Assembly: GCA_960531495.1 (NCBI GenBank)
Contig: OY482855.1
Location: forward strand, 744,001 to 808,000
Length of the DNA stretch: 64,000 bases
Direction of reading: 5' to 3'
Source: Zeus faber
Taxonomy: Eukaryota > Chordata > Actinopteri > Zeiformes > Zeidae
Shown one piece after another: positions 13,619 through 25,586 of this stretch. The stretch's first letter is position 1; every line of letters starts with the position of its first letter. The translations under genes and the position numbers were made by a program. The notes beneath the pieces are model-generated. The model made no database searches. It had not been told where the DNA came from and was given only the letters and a program-made list of their open reading frames with translations.

Positions 13619-16482
13619 ATGTATTTGTCGAGTTATGATCATTTTCATCATTATGTGTACATGTGGGAAAAAACGCATTTTCAGCCGATTTAAACGTCGA
13701 AAAGGGGAATTGCTTAAACGCTTCAGTCATTTCTCTGTGTGACAGTGTCAGACAGTTTAAATACAATGGTGAACTAGTATATGCTGCTAAAGCGTTGTTT
13801 GTCAAACAGTTTTAGGCCCATACAACATGTATTTGACGAGGTATGAGCATTTTCAGAACATTGGACGGTTTGCTGTCTAGCTGAATTAGAGAAACACCGA
13901 ACCATTGTCTCTTCAGAGGTGAATGATTCAGAATACTGCAGTACAGCATAGAAATTTTATTAATATGATGAACTATTATGTGCTTCTTAAGTGTTTCTCA
14001 CAGATTTCTAGGCCCATCTAACATGTATTTGTGGAGTTATGATCATTTTCATCATTGTGTGCACATGTGGGAAAAAACGCATTTTCAGCCGATTTAAACG
14101 TCGAAAAGGGGAATTGGTTAAACGCTTCAGTCATTACTCTGTGTGACAGTGTCAGACAGTTTAAATACAATGGTGAACTAGTATATCCTGCTAAAGTGTT
14201 GTTTGTCAAACAGTTTTAGGCCCATGTAAAATGTATTTGTCGAGTTATGATCATTTTCATCATTGTGTGCACATGTGGGAAAAAACGCATTTTCAGCCGA
14301 TTTAAACTTCGAAAAGGGGAATTGGTTAAACGCTTCAGTCATAACTCTATGTGACAGTGTCAGACAGTTTAAATACAATGGTGAACTAGTATATGCTGCT
14401 AAAGCTTTGTTTGTCAAACAGTTTTAGGCCCATACAACATGTATTTATCGAGGTATGAGCATTTTCAGAACATTGGACGGTTTGCTGTCTAGCTGAATTA
14501 GAGAAACACCGAACCATTGTCTCTTCAGAGGTGAATGATTCAGAATGCTGCAGTACAGCATAGAAATTTTATTAATATGATGAACTATTATGTGCTTCCT
14601 AAGTGTTTCTCACAGATTTCTAGGCCCATCTAACATGTATTTGTGGAGTTATGATCATTTTCATCATTGTGTGCACATGTGGGAAAAAACGCATTTTCAG
14701 CCGATTTAAACGTCGAAAAGGGGAATTGGTTAAACGCTTCAGTCATTACTCTGTGTGACAGTGTCAGACAGTTTAAATACAATGGTGAACTAGTATATGC
14801 TGCTAAAGTGTTGTTTGTCAACCAGTTTTAGGCCCATCTAACATGTATTTGTCGAGTTATGATCATTTTCATCATTATGTGTACATGTGGGAAAAAATGC
14901 ATTTTCAGCCGATTTAAACATCGAAAAGGGGAATTGGTTAAACGCTTCAGTCATTACTCTGTGTGACAGTGTCAGACAGTTTAAATACATTGGTGAACTA
15001 GTATATGCTGCTAAAGTGTTGTTTGTCAACCAGTTTTAGGCCCATCTAACATGTATTTGTCGAGTTATGATCATTTTCATCATTATGTGTACATGTGGGA
15101 AAAAACGCATTTTCAGCCGATTTAAACGTCGAAAAGGGGAATTGCTTAAACGCTTCAGTCATTTCTCTGTGTGACAGTGTCAGACAGTTTAAATACAATG
15201 GTGAACTAGTATATGCTGCTAAAGCGTTGTTTGTCAAACAGTTTTAGGCCCATACAACATGTATTTGACGAGGTATGAGCATTTTCAGAACATTGGACGG
15301 TTTGCTGTCTAGCTGAATTAGAGAAACACCGAACCATTGTCTCTTCAGAGGTGAATGATTCAGAATACTGCAGTACAGCATAGAAATTTTATTAATATGA
15401 TGAACTATTATGTGCTTCTTAAGTGTTTCTCACAGATTTCTAGGCCCATCTAACATGTATTTGTGGAGTTATGATCATTTTCATCATTGTGTGCACATGT
15501 GGGAAAAAACGCATTTTCAGCCGATTTAAACGTCGAAAAGGGGAATTGGTTAAACGCTTCAGTCATTACTCTGTGTGACAGTGTCAGACAGTTTAAATAC
15601 AATGGTGAACTAGTATATCCTGCTAAAGTGTTGTTTGTCAAACAGTTTTAGGCCCATGTAAAATGTATTTGTCGAGTTATGATCATTTTCATCATTGTGT
15701 GCACATGTGGGAAAAAACGCATTTTCAGCCGATTTAAACTTCGAAAAGGGGAATTGGTTAAACGCTTCAGTCATAACTCTATGTGACAGTGTCAGACAGT
15801 TTAAATACAATGGTGAACTAGTATATGCTGCTAAAGCTTTGTTTGTCAAACAGTTTTAGGCCCATACAACATGTATTTATCGAGGTATGAGCATTTTCAG
15901 AACATTGGACGGTTTGCTGTCTAGCTGAATTAGAGAAACACCGAACCATTGTCTCTTCAGAGGTGAATGATTCAGAATGCTGCAGTACAGCATAGAAATT
16001 TTATTAATATGATGAACTATTATGTGCTTCCTAAGTGTTTCTCACAGATTTCTAGGCCCATCTAACATGTATTTGTGGAGTTATGATCATTTTCATCATT
16101 GTGTGCACATGTGGGAAAAAACGCATTTTCAGCCGATTTAAACGTCGAAAAGGGGAATTGGTTAAACGCTTCAGTCATTACTCTGTGTGACAGTGTCAGA
16201 CAGTTTAAATACAATGGTGAACTAGTATATGCTGCTAAAGTGTTGTTTGTCAACCAGTTTTAGGCCCATCTAACATGTATTTGTCGAGTTATGATCATTT
16301 TCATCATTATGTGTACATGTGGGAAAAAATGCATTTTCAGCCGATTTAAACATCGAAAAGGGGAATTGGTTAAACGCTTCAGTCATAACTCTGTGTGACA
16401 GTGTCAGACAGTTTAAATACAATGGTGAACTAGTATATGCTGCTAAAGCGTTGTTTGTCAACCAGTTTTAGGCCCATACAAC
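13619..16482 (+). repeat. 1,432-bp higher-order repeat, two copies
   Basis: The unit is A-B'-A-A-B'-A-A, five 208-bp and two 196-bp monomers, 1,432 bp in total. Copies start at 13,619 and 15,051. Private variants such as 'gaatactgcag', 'atatcctgct' and 'gctttgtttg' recur at the same offset. The last A monomer of the second copy differs slightly ('tcataactctgtg'). Confidence 0.92.
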
Positions 16483-16874
16483 ATGTATTTGTCGAGGTAT
16501 GAGCATTTTCAGAACATTGGACGGTTTGCTGTCTAACTGAATTAGAGAAACACCGAACCATTGTCTCTTCAGAGGTGAATGATTCAGAATGCTGCAGTAC
16601 AGCATAGAAATTTTATTAATATGATGAACTATTATGTGCTTCCTAAGTTTTTCTCTCAGATTTCTATGCCCATCTAACATGTATTTCTGGAGTTATGATC
16701 ATTTTCAGAACTTGTGACGGTTTGCTGTCCAACTGAATTAGAGAAACACCGAACCATTGTCTCTTCAGCGGTGAATGATTCAGAATGCTGCAGTACAGCA
16801 TTGAAATTTTATTAATATGATGAACTATTATGTGCTTCTTAAGTGTTTCTCACAGATTTCTAGGCCCATCTAAC

Positions 16875-17083
16875 ATGTATTTGTGGAGTTATGATCATTT
16901 TCATCATTGTGTGCACATGTGGGAAAAAACGCATTTTCAGCCGATTTAAACGTCGAAAAGGGGAATTGGTTAAACGCTGCTAAAGTGAAGTTCCTAATGA
17001 TGAACTTCCTAATTAACTTCCTTAATATGATGAACTTCCTAAGCTTCCTAAGTTTTTCTCTAAGATTTCTATGCCCATCTAAC
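16875..17083 (+). repeat. Scrambled A monomer with short direct repeats
   Basis: The first ~100 bp are normal A sequence up to 'ggttaaacgc' near 16,978. The next ~75 bp are a patchwork in which 'gatgaacttcctaa' and 'aacttcct'-type words recur, before a normal B'-like end ('agtttttctctaagatttc'). The pieces resemble the B' segment 'atgatgaactattatgtgcttcctaag' (27 bp) copied several times with deletions. Total length (209 bp) stays close to a normal monomer. Confidence 0.8.
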
Positions 17084-19139
17084 ATGTATTTGTGGAGTTA
17101 GGATCATTTTCATCATAGTGTGCACATGTGGGAAAAAACGCATTTTCAGCCGATTTAAACGTCGAAAAGGGGAATTGGTTAAACGCTTCAGTCATTACTC
17201 TGTGTGACAGTGTCAGACAGTTTAAATACAATGGTGAACTAGTATATCCTGCTAAAGTGTTGTTTGTCAAACAGTTTTAGGCCCATGTAAAATGTATTTG
17301 TCGAGTTATGATCATTTTCATCATTGTGTGCACATGTGGGAAAAAACGCATTTTCAGCCGATTTAAACGTCGAAAAGGGGAATTGGTTAAACGCTTCAGT
17401 CATTACTCTGTGTGACAGTGTCAGACAGTTTAAATACAATGGTGAACTAGTATATGCTGCTAAAGTGTTGTTTGTCAAACAGTTTTAGGCCCATGTAAAA
17501 TGTATTTGTCGAGTTATGATCATTTTCATCATTGTGTGCACATGTGGGAAAAAACGCATTTTCAGCCGATTTAAACGTCGAAAAGGGGAATTGGTTAAAC
17601 GCTTCAGTCATTACTCTGTGTGACAGTGTCAGACAGTTTAAATACAATGGTGAACTAGTATATGCTGCTAAAGTGTTGTTTGTCAACCAGTTTTAGGCCC
17701 ATCTAACATGTATTTGTCGAGTTATGATCATTTTCATCATTATGTGTACATGTGGGAAAAAACGCATTTTCAGCCGATTTAAACGTCGAAAAGGGGAATT
17801 GCTTAAACGCTTCAGTCATTACTCTGCGTGACAGTGTCAGACAGTTTAAATACAATGGTGAACTAGTATATGCTGCTAAAGCGTTGTTTGTCAAACAGTT
17901 TTAGGCCCATACAACATGTATTTGTCGAGGTATGAGCATTTTCAGAACATTGGACGGTTTGCAGTCTAGCTGAATTAGAGAAACACCGAACCATTGTCTC
18001 TTCAGAGGTGAATGATTCAGAATGCTGCAGTACAGCATAGAAATTTTATTAATATGATGAACTATTATGTGCTTCCTAAGTTTTTCTCTAAGATTTCTAT
18101 GCCCATCTAACATGTATTTGTGGAGTTAGGATCATTTTCATCATAGTGTGCACATGTGGGAAAAAACGCATTTTCAGCCGATTTAAACGTCGAAAAGGGG
18201 AATTGGTTAAACGCTTCAGTCATTACTCTGTGTGACAGTGTCAGACAGTTTAAATACAATGGTGAACTAGTATATCCTGCTAAAGTGTTGTTTGTCAAAC
18301 AGTTTTAGGCCCATGTAAAATGTATTTGTCGAGTTATGATCATTTTCATCATTGTGTGCACATGTGGGAAAAAACGCATTTTCAGCCGATTTAAACGTCG
18401 AAAAGGGGAATTGGTTAAACGCTTCAGTCATTACTCTGTGTGACAGTGTCAGACAGTTTAAATACAATGGTGAACTAGTATATGCTGCTAAAGTGTTGTT
18501 TGTTAAACAGTTTTAGGCCCATGTAAAATGTATTTGTCGAGTTATGATCATTTTCATCATTGTGTGCACATGTGGGAAAAAACGCATTTTCAGCCGATTT
18601 AAACGTCGAAAAGGGGAATTGGTTAAACGCTTCAGTCATTACTCTGTGTGACAGTGTCAGACAGTTTAAATACAATGGTGAACTAGTATATGCTGCTAAA
18701 GTGTTGTTTGTCAACCAGTTTTAGGCCCATCTAACATGTATTTGTCGAGTTATGATCATTTTCATCATTATGTGTACATGTGGGAAAAAACGCATTTTCA
18801 GCCGATTTAAACGTCGAAAAGGGGAATTGCTTAAACGCTTCAGTCATTACTCTGCGTGACAGTGTCAGACAGTTTAAATACAATGGTGAACTAGTATATG
18901 CTGCTAAAGCGTTGTTTGTCAAACAGTTTTAGGCCCATACAACATGTATTTGTCGAGGTATGAGCATTTTCAGAACATTGGACGGTTTGCAGTCTAGCTG
19001 AATTAGAGAATCACCGAACCATTGTCTCTTCAGAGGTGAATGATTCAGAATGCTGCAGTACAGCATAGAAATTTTATTAATATGATGAACTATTATGTGC
19101 TTCCTAAGTTTTTCTCTAAGATTTCTATGCCCATCTAAC
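17084..19139 (+). repeat. 1,028-bp higher-order repeat, two copies
   Basis: The unit is four A (208 bp) and one B' (196 bp), 1,028 bp. Copies start at 17,084 and 18,112 and share marker variants, for example 'gtttgcagtctagc' in B' and 'tactctgcgtgac' in the fourth A. A few single-base differences separate them, such as 'gttaaacag' near 18,502 and 'gaatcaccg' near 19,008. Confidence 0.92.
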
Positions 19140-22100
19140 ATGTATTTGTGGAGTTAGGATCATTTTCATCATAGTGTGCACATGTGGGAAAAAACGCATT
19201 TTCAGCCGATTTAAACGTCGAAAAGGGGAATTGGTTAAACGCTTCAGTCATTACTCTGTGTGACAGTGTCAGACAGTTTAAATACAATGGTGAACTAGTA
19301 TATGCTGCTAAAGCGTTGTTTGTCAACCAGTTTTAGGCCCATACAACATGTATTTGTCGAGGTATGAGCATTTTCAGAACATTGGACGGTTTGCTGTCTA
19401 ACTGAATTAGAGAAACACCGAACCATTGTCTCTTCAGAGGTGAATGATTCAGAATGCTGCAGTACAGCATAGAAATTTTATTAATATGATGAACTATTAT
19501 GTGCTTCCTAAGTTTTTCTCTCAGATTTCTATGCCCATCTAACATGTATTTCTGGAGTTATGATCATTTTCAGAACTTGTGACGGTTTGCTGTCCAACTG
19601 AATTAGAGAAACACCGAACCATTGTCTCTTCAGCGGTGAATGATTCAGAATGCTGCAGTACAGCATAGAAATTTTATTAATATGATGAACTATTATGTGC
19701 TTCTTAAGTGTTTCTCACAGATTTCTAGGCCCATCTAACATGTATTTGTGGAGTTATGATCATTTTCATCATTGTGTGCACATGTGGGAAAAAACGCATT
19801 TTCAGCCGATTTAAACGTCGAAAAGGGGAATTGGTTAAACGCTTCAGTCATTACTCTGTGTGACAGTGTCAGACAGTTTAAATACAATGGTGAACTAGTA
19901 TATGCTGCTAAAGTGTTGTTTGTCAACCAGTTTTAGGCCCATCTAACATGTATTTGTCGAGTTATGATCATTTTCATCATTATGTGTACATGTGGGAAAA
20001 AACGCATTTTCAGCCGATTTAAACGTCGAAAAGGGGAATTGCTTAAACGCTTCAGTCATTACTCTGCGTGACAGTGTCAGACAGTTTAAATACAATGGTG
20101 AACTAGTAAATGCTGCTAAAGCGTTGTTTGTCAAACAGTTTTAGGCCCATACAACATGTATTTGTCGAGGTATGAGCATTTTCAGAACATTGGACGGTTT
20201 GCTGTCTAGCTGAATTAGAGAAACACCGAACCATTGTCTCTTCAGAGGTGAATGATTCAGAATGCTGCAGTACAGCATAGAAATGTTATTAATATGATGA
20301 ACTATTATGTGCTTCCTAAGTTTTTCTCTAAGATTTCTATGCCCATCTAACATGTATTTGTGGAGTTAGGATCATTTTCATCATAGTGTGCACATGTGGG
20401 AAAAAACGCATTTTCAGCCGATTTAAACGTCGAAAAGGGGAATTGGTTAAACGCTTCAGTCATTACTCTGTGTGACAGTGTCAGACAGTTCAAATACAAT
20501 GGTGAACTAGTATATCCTGCTAAAGTGTTGTTTGTCAAACAGTTTTAGGCCCATGTAAAATGTATTTGTCGAGTTATGATCATTTTCATCATTGTGTGCA
20601 CATGTGGGAAAAAACGCATTTTCAGCCGATTTAAACGTCGAAAAGGGGAATTGCTTGAACGCTTCAGTCATTACTCTGTGTGACAGTGTCAGACAGTTTA
20701 AATACAATGGTGAACTAGTATATGCTGCTGAAGCGTTGTTTGTCAAACAGTTTTAGGCCCATACAACATGTATTTGTCGAGGTATGAGCATTTTCAGAAC
20801 ATTGGACGGTTTGCTGTCTAGCTGAATTAGAGAAACACCAAACCATTGTCTCTTCAGAGGGGAATGATTCAGAATGCTGCAGTACAGCATAGAAAATTTA
20901 TTAATATGATGAACTATTATGTGCTTCTTAAGTGTTTCTCTCAGATTTCTATGCCCATCTAACATGTATTTCTGGAGTTATGATCATTTTCAGAACTTGT
21001 GACGGTTTGCTGTCTAACTGAATTAGAGAAACACCGAACCATTGTCTCTTCAGAGGTGAATGATTCAGAATGCTGCAGTACAGCATAGAAATTTAATTAA
21101 TATGATGAACTATTATGTGCTTCTTTAGTGTTTCTCACAGATTTCTAGGCCCATCTAACATGTATTTGTGGAGTTATGATCATTTTCATCATTGTGTGCA
21201 CATGTGGGAAAAAACGCATTTTCAGCCGATTTAAACGTCGAAAAGGGGAATTGGTTAAACGCTTCAGTCATTACTCTGTGTGACAGTGTCAGACAGTTTA
21301 AATACAATGGTGAACTAGTATATGCTGCTAAAGTGTTGTTTGTCAAACAGTTTTAGGCCCATCTAACATGTATTTGTCGAGTTATGATCATTTTCATCAT
21401 TATGTGTACGTGTGGGAAAAAACGCATTTTCAGCCGATTTAAACGTCGAAAAGGGGAATTGCTTAAACGCTTCAGTCATTACTCTGTGTGACAGTGTCAG
21501 ACAGTTTAAATACAATGGTGAACTAGTATATGCTGCTAAAGCGTTGTTTGTCAAACAGTTTTAGGCCCATACAACATGTATTTATCGAGGTATGAGCATT
21601 TTCAGAACATTGGACGGTTTGCTGTCTAGCTGAATTAGAGAAACACCGAACCATTGTCTCTTCAGAGGTGAATGATTCAGAATGCTGCAGTACAGCATAG
21701 ACATTTTATTAATATGATGAACTATTATGTGCTTCCTAAGTTTTTCTCTCAGATTTCTATGCCCATCTAACATGTATTTCTGGAGTTATGATCATTTTCA
21801 GAACTTGTGACGGTTTGCTGTCTAACTGAATTAGAGAAACACCGAACCATTGTCTCTTCAGAGGTGAATGATTCAGAATGCTGCAGTACAGCATAGAAAT
21901 TTAATTAATATGATGAACTATTATGTGCTTCTTAAGTGTTTCTCACAGATTTCTAGGCCCATCTAACATGTATTTGTGGAGTTATGATCATTCTCATCAT
22001 TGTGTGCACATGTGGGAAAAAACGCATTTTCAGGCGATTTAAACGTCGAAAAGGGGAATCGGTTAAACGCTTCAGTCATTACTCTGTGTGACAGTGTCAG

Positions 22101-22383
22101 ACAGTTTAAAGACAATGGTGAACTAGTATATGCTGCTAAAGTGTTGTTTGTCAAACAGTTTTAGGCCCATGTAAAATGTATTTGTCGAGTTATGATCATT
22201 TTCATCATTATGTGTACGTGTGGGAAAAAACGCATTTTCAGCCGATTTAAACGTCGAAAAGGGGAATTGGTTAAACGCTTCAGTCATTACTCTGTGTGAC
22301 AGTGTCAGACAGTTTAAATACAATGGTGAACTAGTATATGCTGCTAAAGTGTTGTTTGTCAAACAGTTTTAGTCCCATACAAC
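19140..22383 (+). repeat. Irregular A/B' block at the end of the forward array
   Basis: Register marks give A-B'-B'-A-A-B'-A-A-B'-B'-A-A-B'-B'-A-A. The double B' (B'-B') motif, also seen at 12,811-13,202 and 16,483-16,874, is the recurrent feature here. No exact long period is maintained over the whole block, although single monomers remain very similar. Confidence 0.85.
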
Positions 22384-22397
22384 ATGTATTTGTCGAG

Positions 22398-25300
22398 TCG
22401 AAAAACTTCAAAATATACAACGCCGAAAAATATCACAAATACTTCAAAATTTACAACCCAGATAAATATCCCAAAAACGACTTACGGAAAATGTCGAAAA
22501 ACGTCAAAATACACAACGCCAAAAAATGTCCCAAAAACGTCAAAATATACAACCCAGGTAATATCCCAAAAACGATATAAAACTATGTCGAAAAACGTCA
22601 AAATATACAACGCCAAAAAATATCCCAAAAACTACATAATACTATGTCGAAAAACATCAAAATATACCACGTCGAAAAATATCACAATAACGTAAAAATA
22701 TACAACCCAGATAAATATCCCAAAAAACGACATAATATACGATGTCGAAAAAAGTCAACATATACAACACCAAAAAATGTCCCAAAAACGTCAAAATATA
22801 CAACCCAGAAAAAAATCCCAAAAACGATATATTACTATGTCGAAAAACGTCAAAATATACAACGCCAAAAAATATCCCAGATACTACATTATACTATGTC
22901 GAAAAAAGTCAAAATATACAACGCCAAATATGTCCCAAAAACGTCAAAATATACAACCCAGAGAAATATCCCAAAAACGACATAATACTATGTCAAAAAA
23001 CGTCCAAATATACAACACGAAAAAATTTCCCAAAAACGACATAATACTATGTTGAAAAACGTCAAAATATACCACGTCGAAAAATATCACAATAACGTAA
23101 AAATATACAACCCAGATAAATATTCCAAAAACGACATACTTGTTACGTCGAAAAAAGTCAAAATATACAATGCCAAAATATGTCCAAAGACGTCAAAATA
23201 TACAACCCAGATAAATATCCCAAGAACGACATACTTGTTACGTCGAAAAAAGGCAAAATATACAACACCAAAAAATATCCCAAAAACTACATAATACTAT
23301 GTCGAAAAACGTCAAAATATACAACGCCAAAATATGTCCCAAAAACGTCAAAATATACAACCCAGATAAATATCCCAAAAACAATATATTACTATGTCGA
23401 AAAACGTCAAAAAATACAACGCCAAAAAATATCCCAAAAACTACATAATACTATGTCGAAGAACGTCAAAATATACAACACCAAAAAATATCCCAAAAAC
23501 TACATAATACTCTGTCGAAAAACGTCAAAATATACAACGCCGAAAAATATCACAAATACTTCAAAATTTACAACCTAGATAAATATTCCAAAAATGACAT
23601 GATACTATCCCGAAAAACGTCAAAATATACAACGCCGAAAAATATCCCAAAAACGACATACTATACTATGTCAATAAAAGTCAAAATATACAACACCAAA
23701 AAATATCCCAAAAACTACATAATACTATGTCGAAAAACATCAAAATATACAACACCAAAAAATATCCCAAAAACTACATAATACTATGTCGAAAAACATC
23801 AAAATATACCACGTCGAAAAATATCACAATAACGTAAAAATATACAACCCAGATAAATATCCCAAAAAACGACATAATATACTATGTCGAAAAAAGTCAA
23901 AATATACAGCGCCAAAAAATGTCCCAAAAACGTCAAAATATACAACCCAGATAAAAATCCCAAAAACGATATATTACTATGTCGAAAAACGTCAAAATAT
24001 ACAACGCCAAAAATTATCCCAAAAACTACATAATACTATGTCGAAAAACGTCAAAATATACCACGTCGAAAAATATCACAAAAACTTCAAAATATACAAC
24101 CCAGATAAATATTCCAAAAATGACTTACTAAACTATGTCGAAAAAAGCCAAAATATACAACGCCAAAATATGTCCCAAAAACGTCAAACTTTACAACCCA
24201 GATAAATATCCCAAAAATGACATAATACTATGCCGAAAAACGTCAAAATATACAACGCCAAAAAATATCCCAAAAACGACATAATACTATATCGAAAAAC
24301 GTCAAAATATACAACGCCAAAATATGTCCCAAAAACGTCAAACTTTACAACCCAGATAAATATCCCAAAAATGACATAATACTATGCCGAAAAACGTCAA
24401 AATATACAACGCCGAAAAATATCCCAAAAACGACATACTATATTTGTCAAAAAAAGTCAAAATATACAGCGCCAAAAAATGTCCCAAAAACGTCAAAATA
24501 TACAACCCAGATAAAAATCCCAAAAACGATTTATTACCATGTCGAAAAACGTCAAAATATACAACGCCAAAAAATATCCCAAAAACTGCATAATACTATG
24601 TCGAAAAACGTCAAAATATACCACGTCGAAAAATATCACAATAACGTAAAAATATACAACCCAGATAAATATTCCAAAAATGACATACTAAACTATGTCG
24701 AAAAAAGCCAAAATATACAGCGCCAAAATATGTCCAAAAACGTCAAAATATACAACCCAGATAAATATCCCAAAAAAGGACATAATATACTATGTCGAAA
24801 AAAGTCAACATACACAACACCAAAAAATATCCCAAAAACTACATAATACTATGTCAAAAAACGTAAAAAAATATACCATGCCGAAAAATATCACAAATAC
24901 TTCAAAATATACAACTCAGATAAATAAGCCAAAAACGACATCCAAAAAAAGTCGAAAAACGTCTATATATACAACGCCAAAAAATATCCCAAAAATGACA
25001 TAATACCATGTCGAAAAACGTCAAAATATAAAACGCCGAAAAATATCCCAAAAACTACATATTATACTATGTCGAAAAAAGTCAAAATATACAACTCCAA
25101 AAAATATCCCAAAAACTAGAGAATACTATGTCGAAAAATGTCAAAATATACAACGCCGAAAAATGTCACAAATACTTCAAAGTATACAACCCAGATAAAT
25201 ATTCCAAAAACGACATACTTGTTACGTCGAAAAAAGTCAAAATATACAACGCCAAAATATGTCCAAAGACGTCAAAATATACAACCCAGATAAAAATCCC

Positions 25301-25586
25301 AAGAACGACATACTTGTTACGTCGAAAAAAGTCAAAATATACAACACCAAAAAATATCCCAAAAACTACATAATACTATGTCGAAAAACGTCAAAATATA
25401 CAACGCCAAAATATGTCCCTAAAACGTCAAAATATACAACCCTGAGAAATATCCCAAAAACAATTTATTACTATGTCGAAAAACGTCAAAAAATACAACG
25501 CCAAAAAATATCCCAAAAACTACATAATAATAGGTCGAAGAACGTCAAAATATACAACACCAAAAAACATCCCAAAAACTACATAA
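22398..25586 (+). repeat. AT-rich satellite island, ~59-bp units with 36-bp submodules
   Basis: A different tandem repeat, poor in G on this strand. A typical unit runs 'gtcgaaaaacgtcaaaatat', then 'acaacgccaaaaaatatccc', then 'aaaaactacataatactat', 59 bp in all (for example 22,587-22,645). The module 'acgtcaaaatatacaac' followed by either 'gccaaaa' or 'ccagataaa' and 'tatcccaaaa' also repeats at about 36 bp, so unit types are mixed. Variants with 'cacgtcgaaaaatatcaca' recur every several hundred bases. Open frames of 60-139 codons (K, N, Y, T rich) follow from the scarcity of stop codons in this composition. I do not recognise the family. Confidence 0.92.

Larger units (their letters stand above)
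11171..22397 (+). repeat. Satellite array, subfamily II (A 208 bp and B' 196 bp monomers)
   Basis: Continuous head-to-tail array in the same orientation as the first 11 kb, but with different diagnostic bases: 'acatgtatttgtcgag', 'gtgtgcacatgtgg', 'gaaaaggggaattgg'. A monomers are a uniform 208 bp. B' monomers are 196 bp and run from 'gaacattggacgg' or 'gaacttgtgacgg' to 'agatttctatgcccatc', without the extra 56 bp seen in the 252-bp B of subfamily I. The last monomer is cut after 14 bases, where the AT-rich 59-bp satellite begins. Confidence 0.95.

Noticed and set aside
1..22397. CRISPR array (regularly spaced repeats)
   Set aside because: The intervening sequences are not unique spacers but the rest of a ~200-bp satellite monomer, and the genome is eukaryotic.
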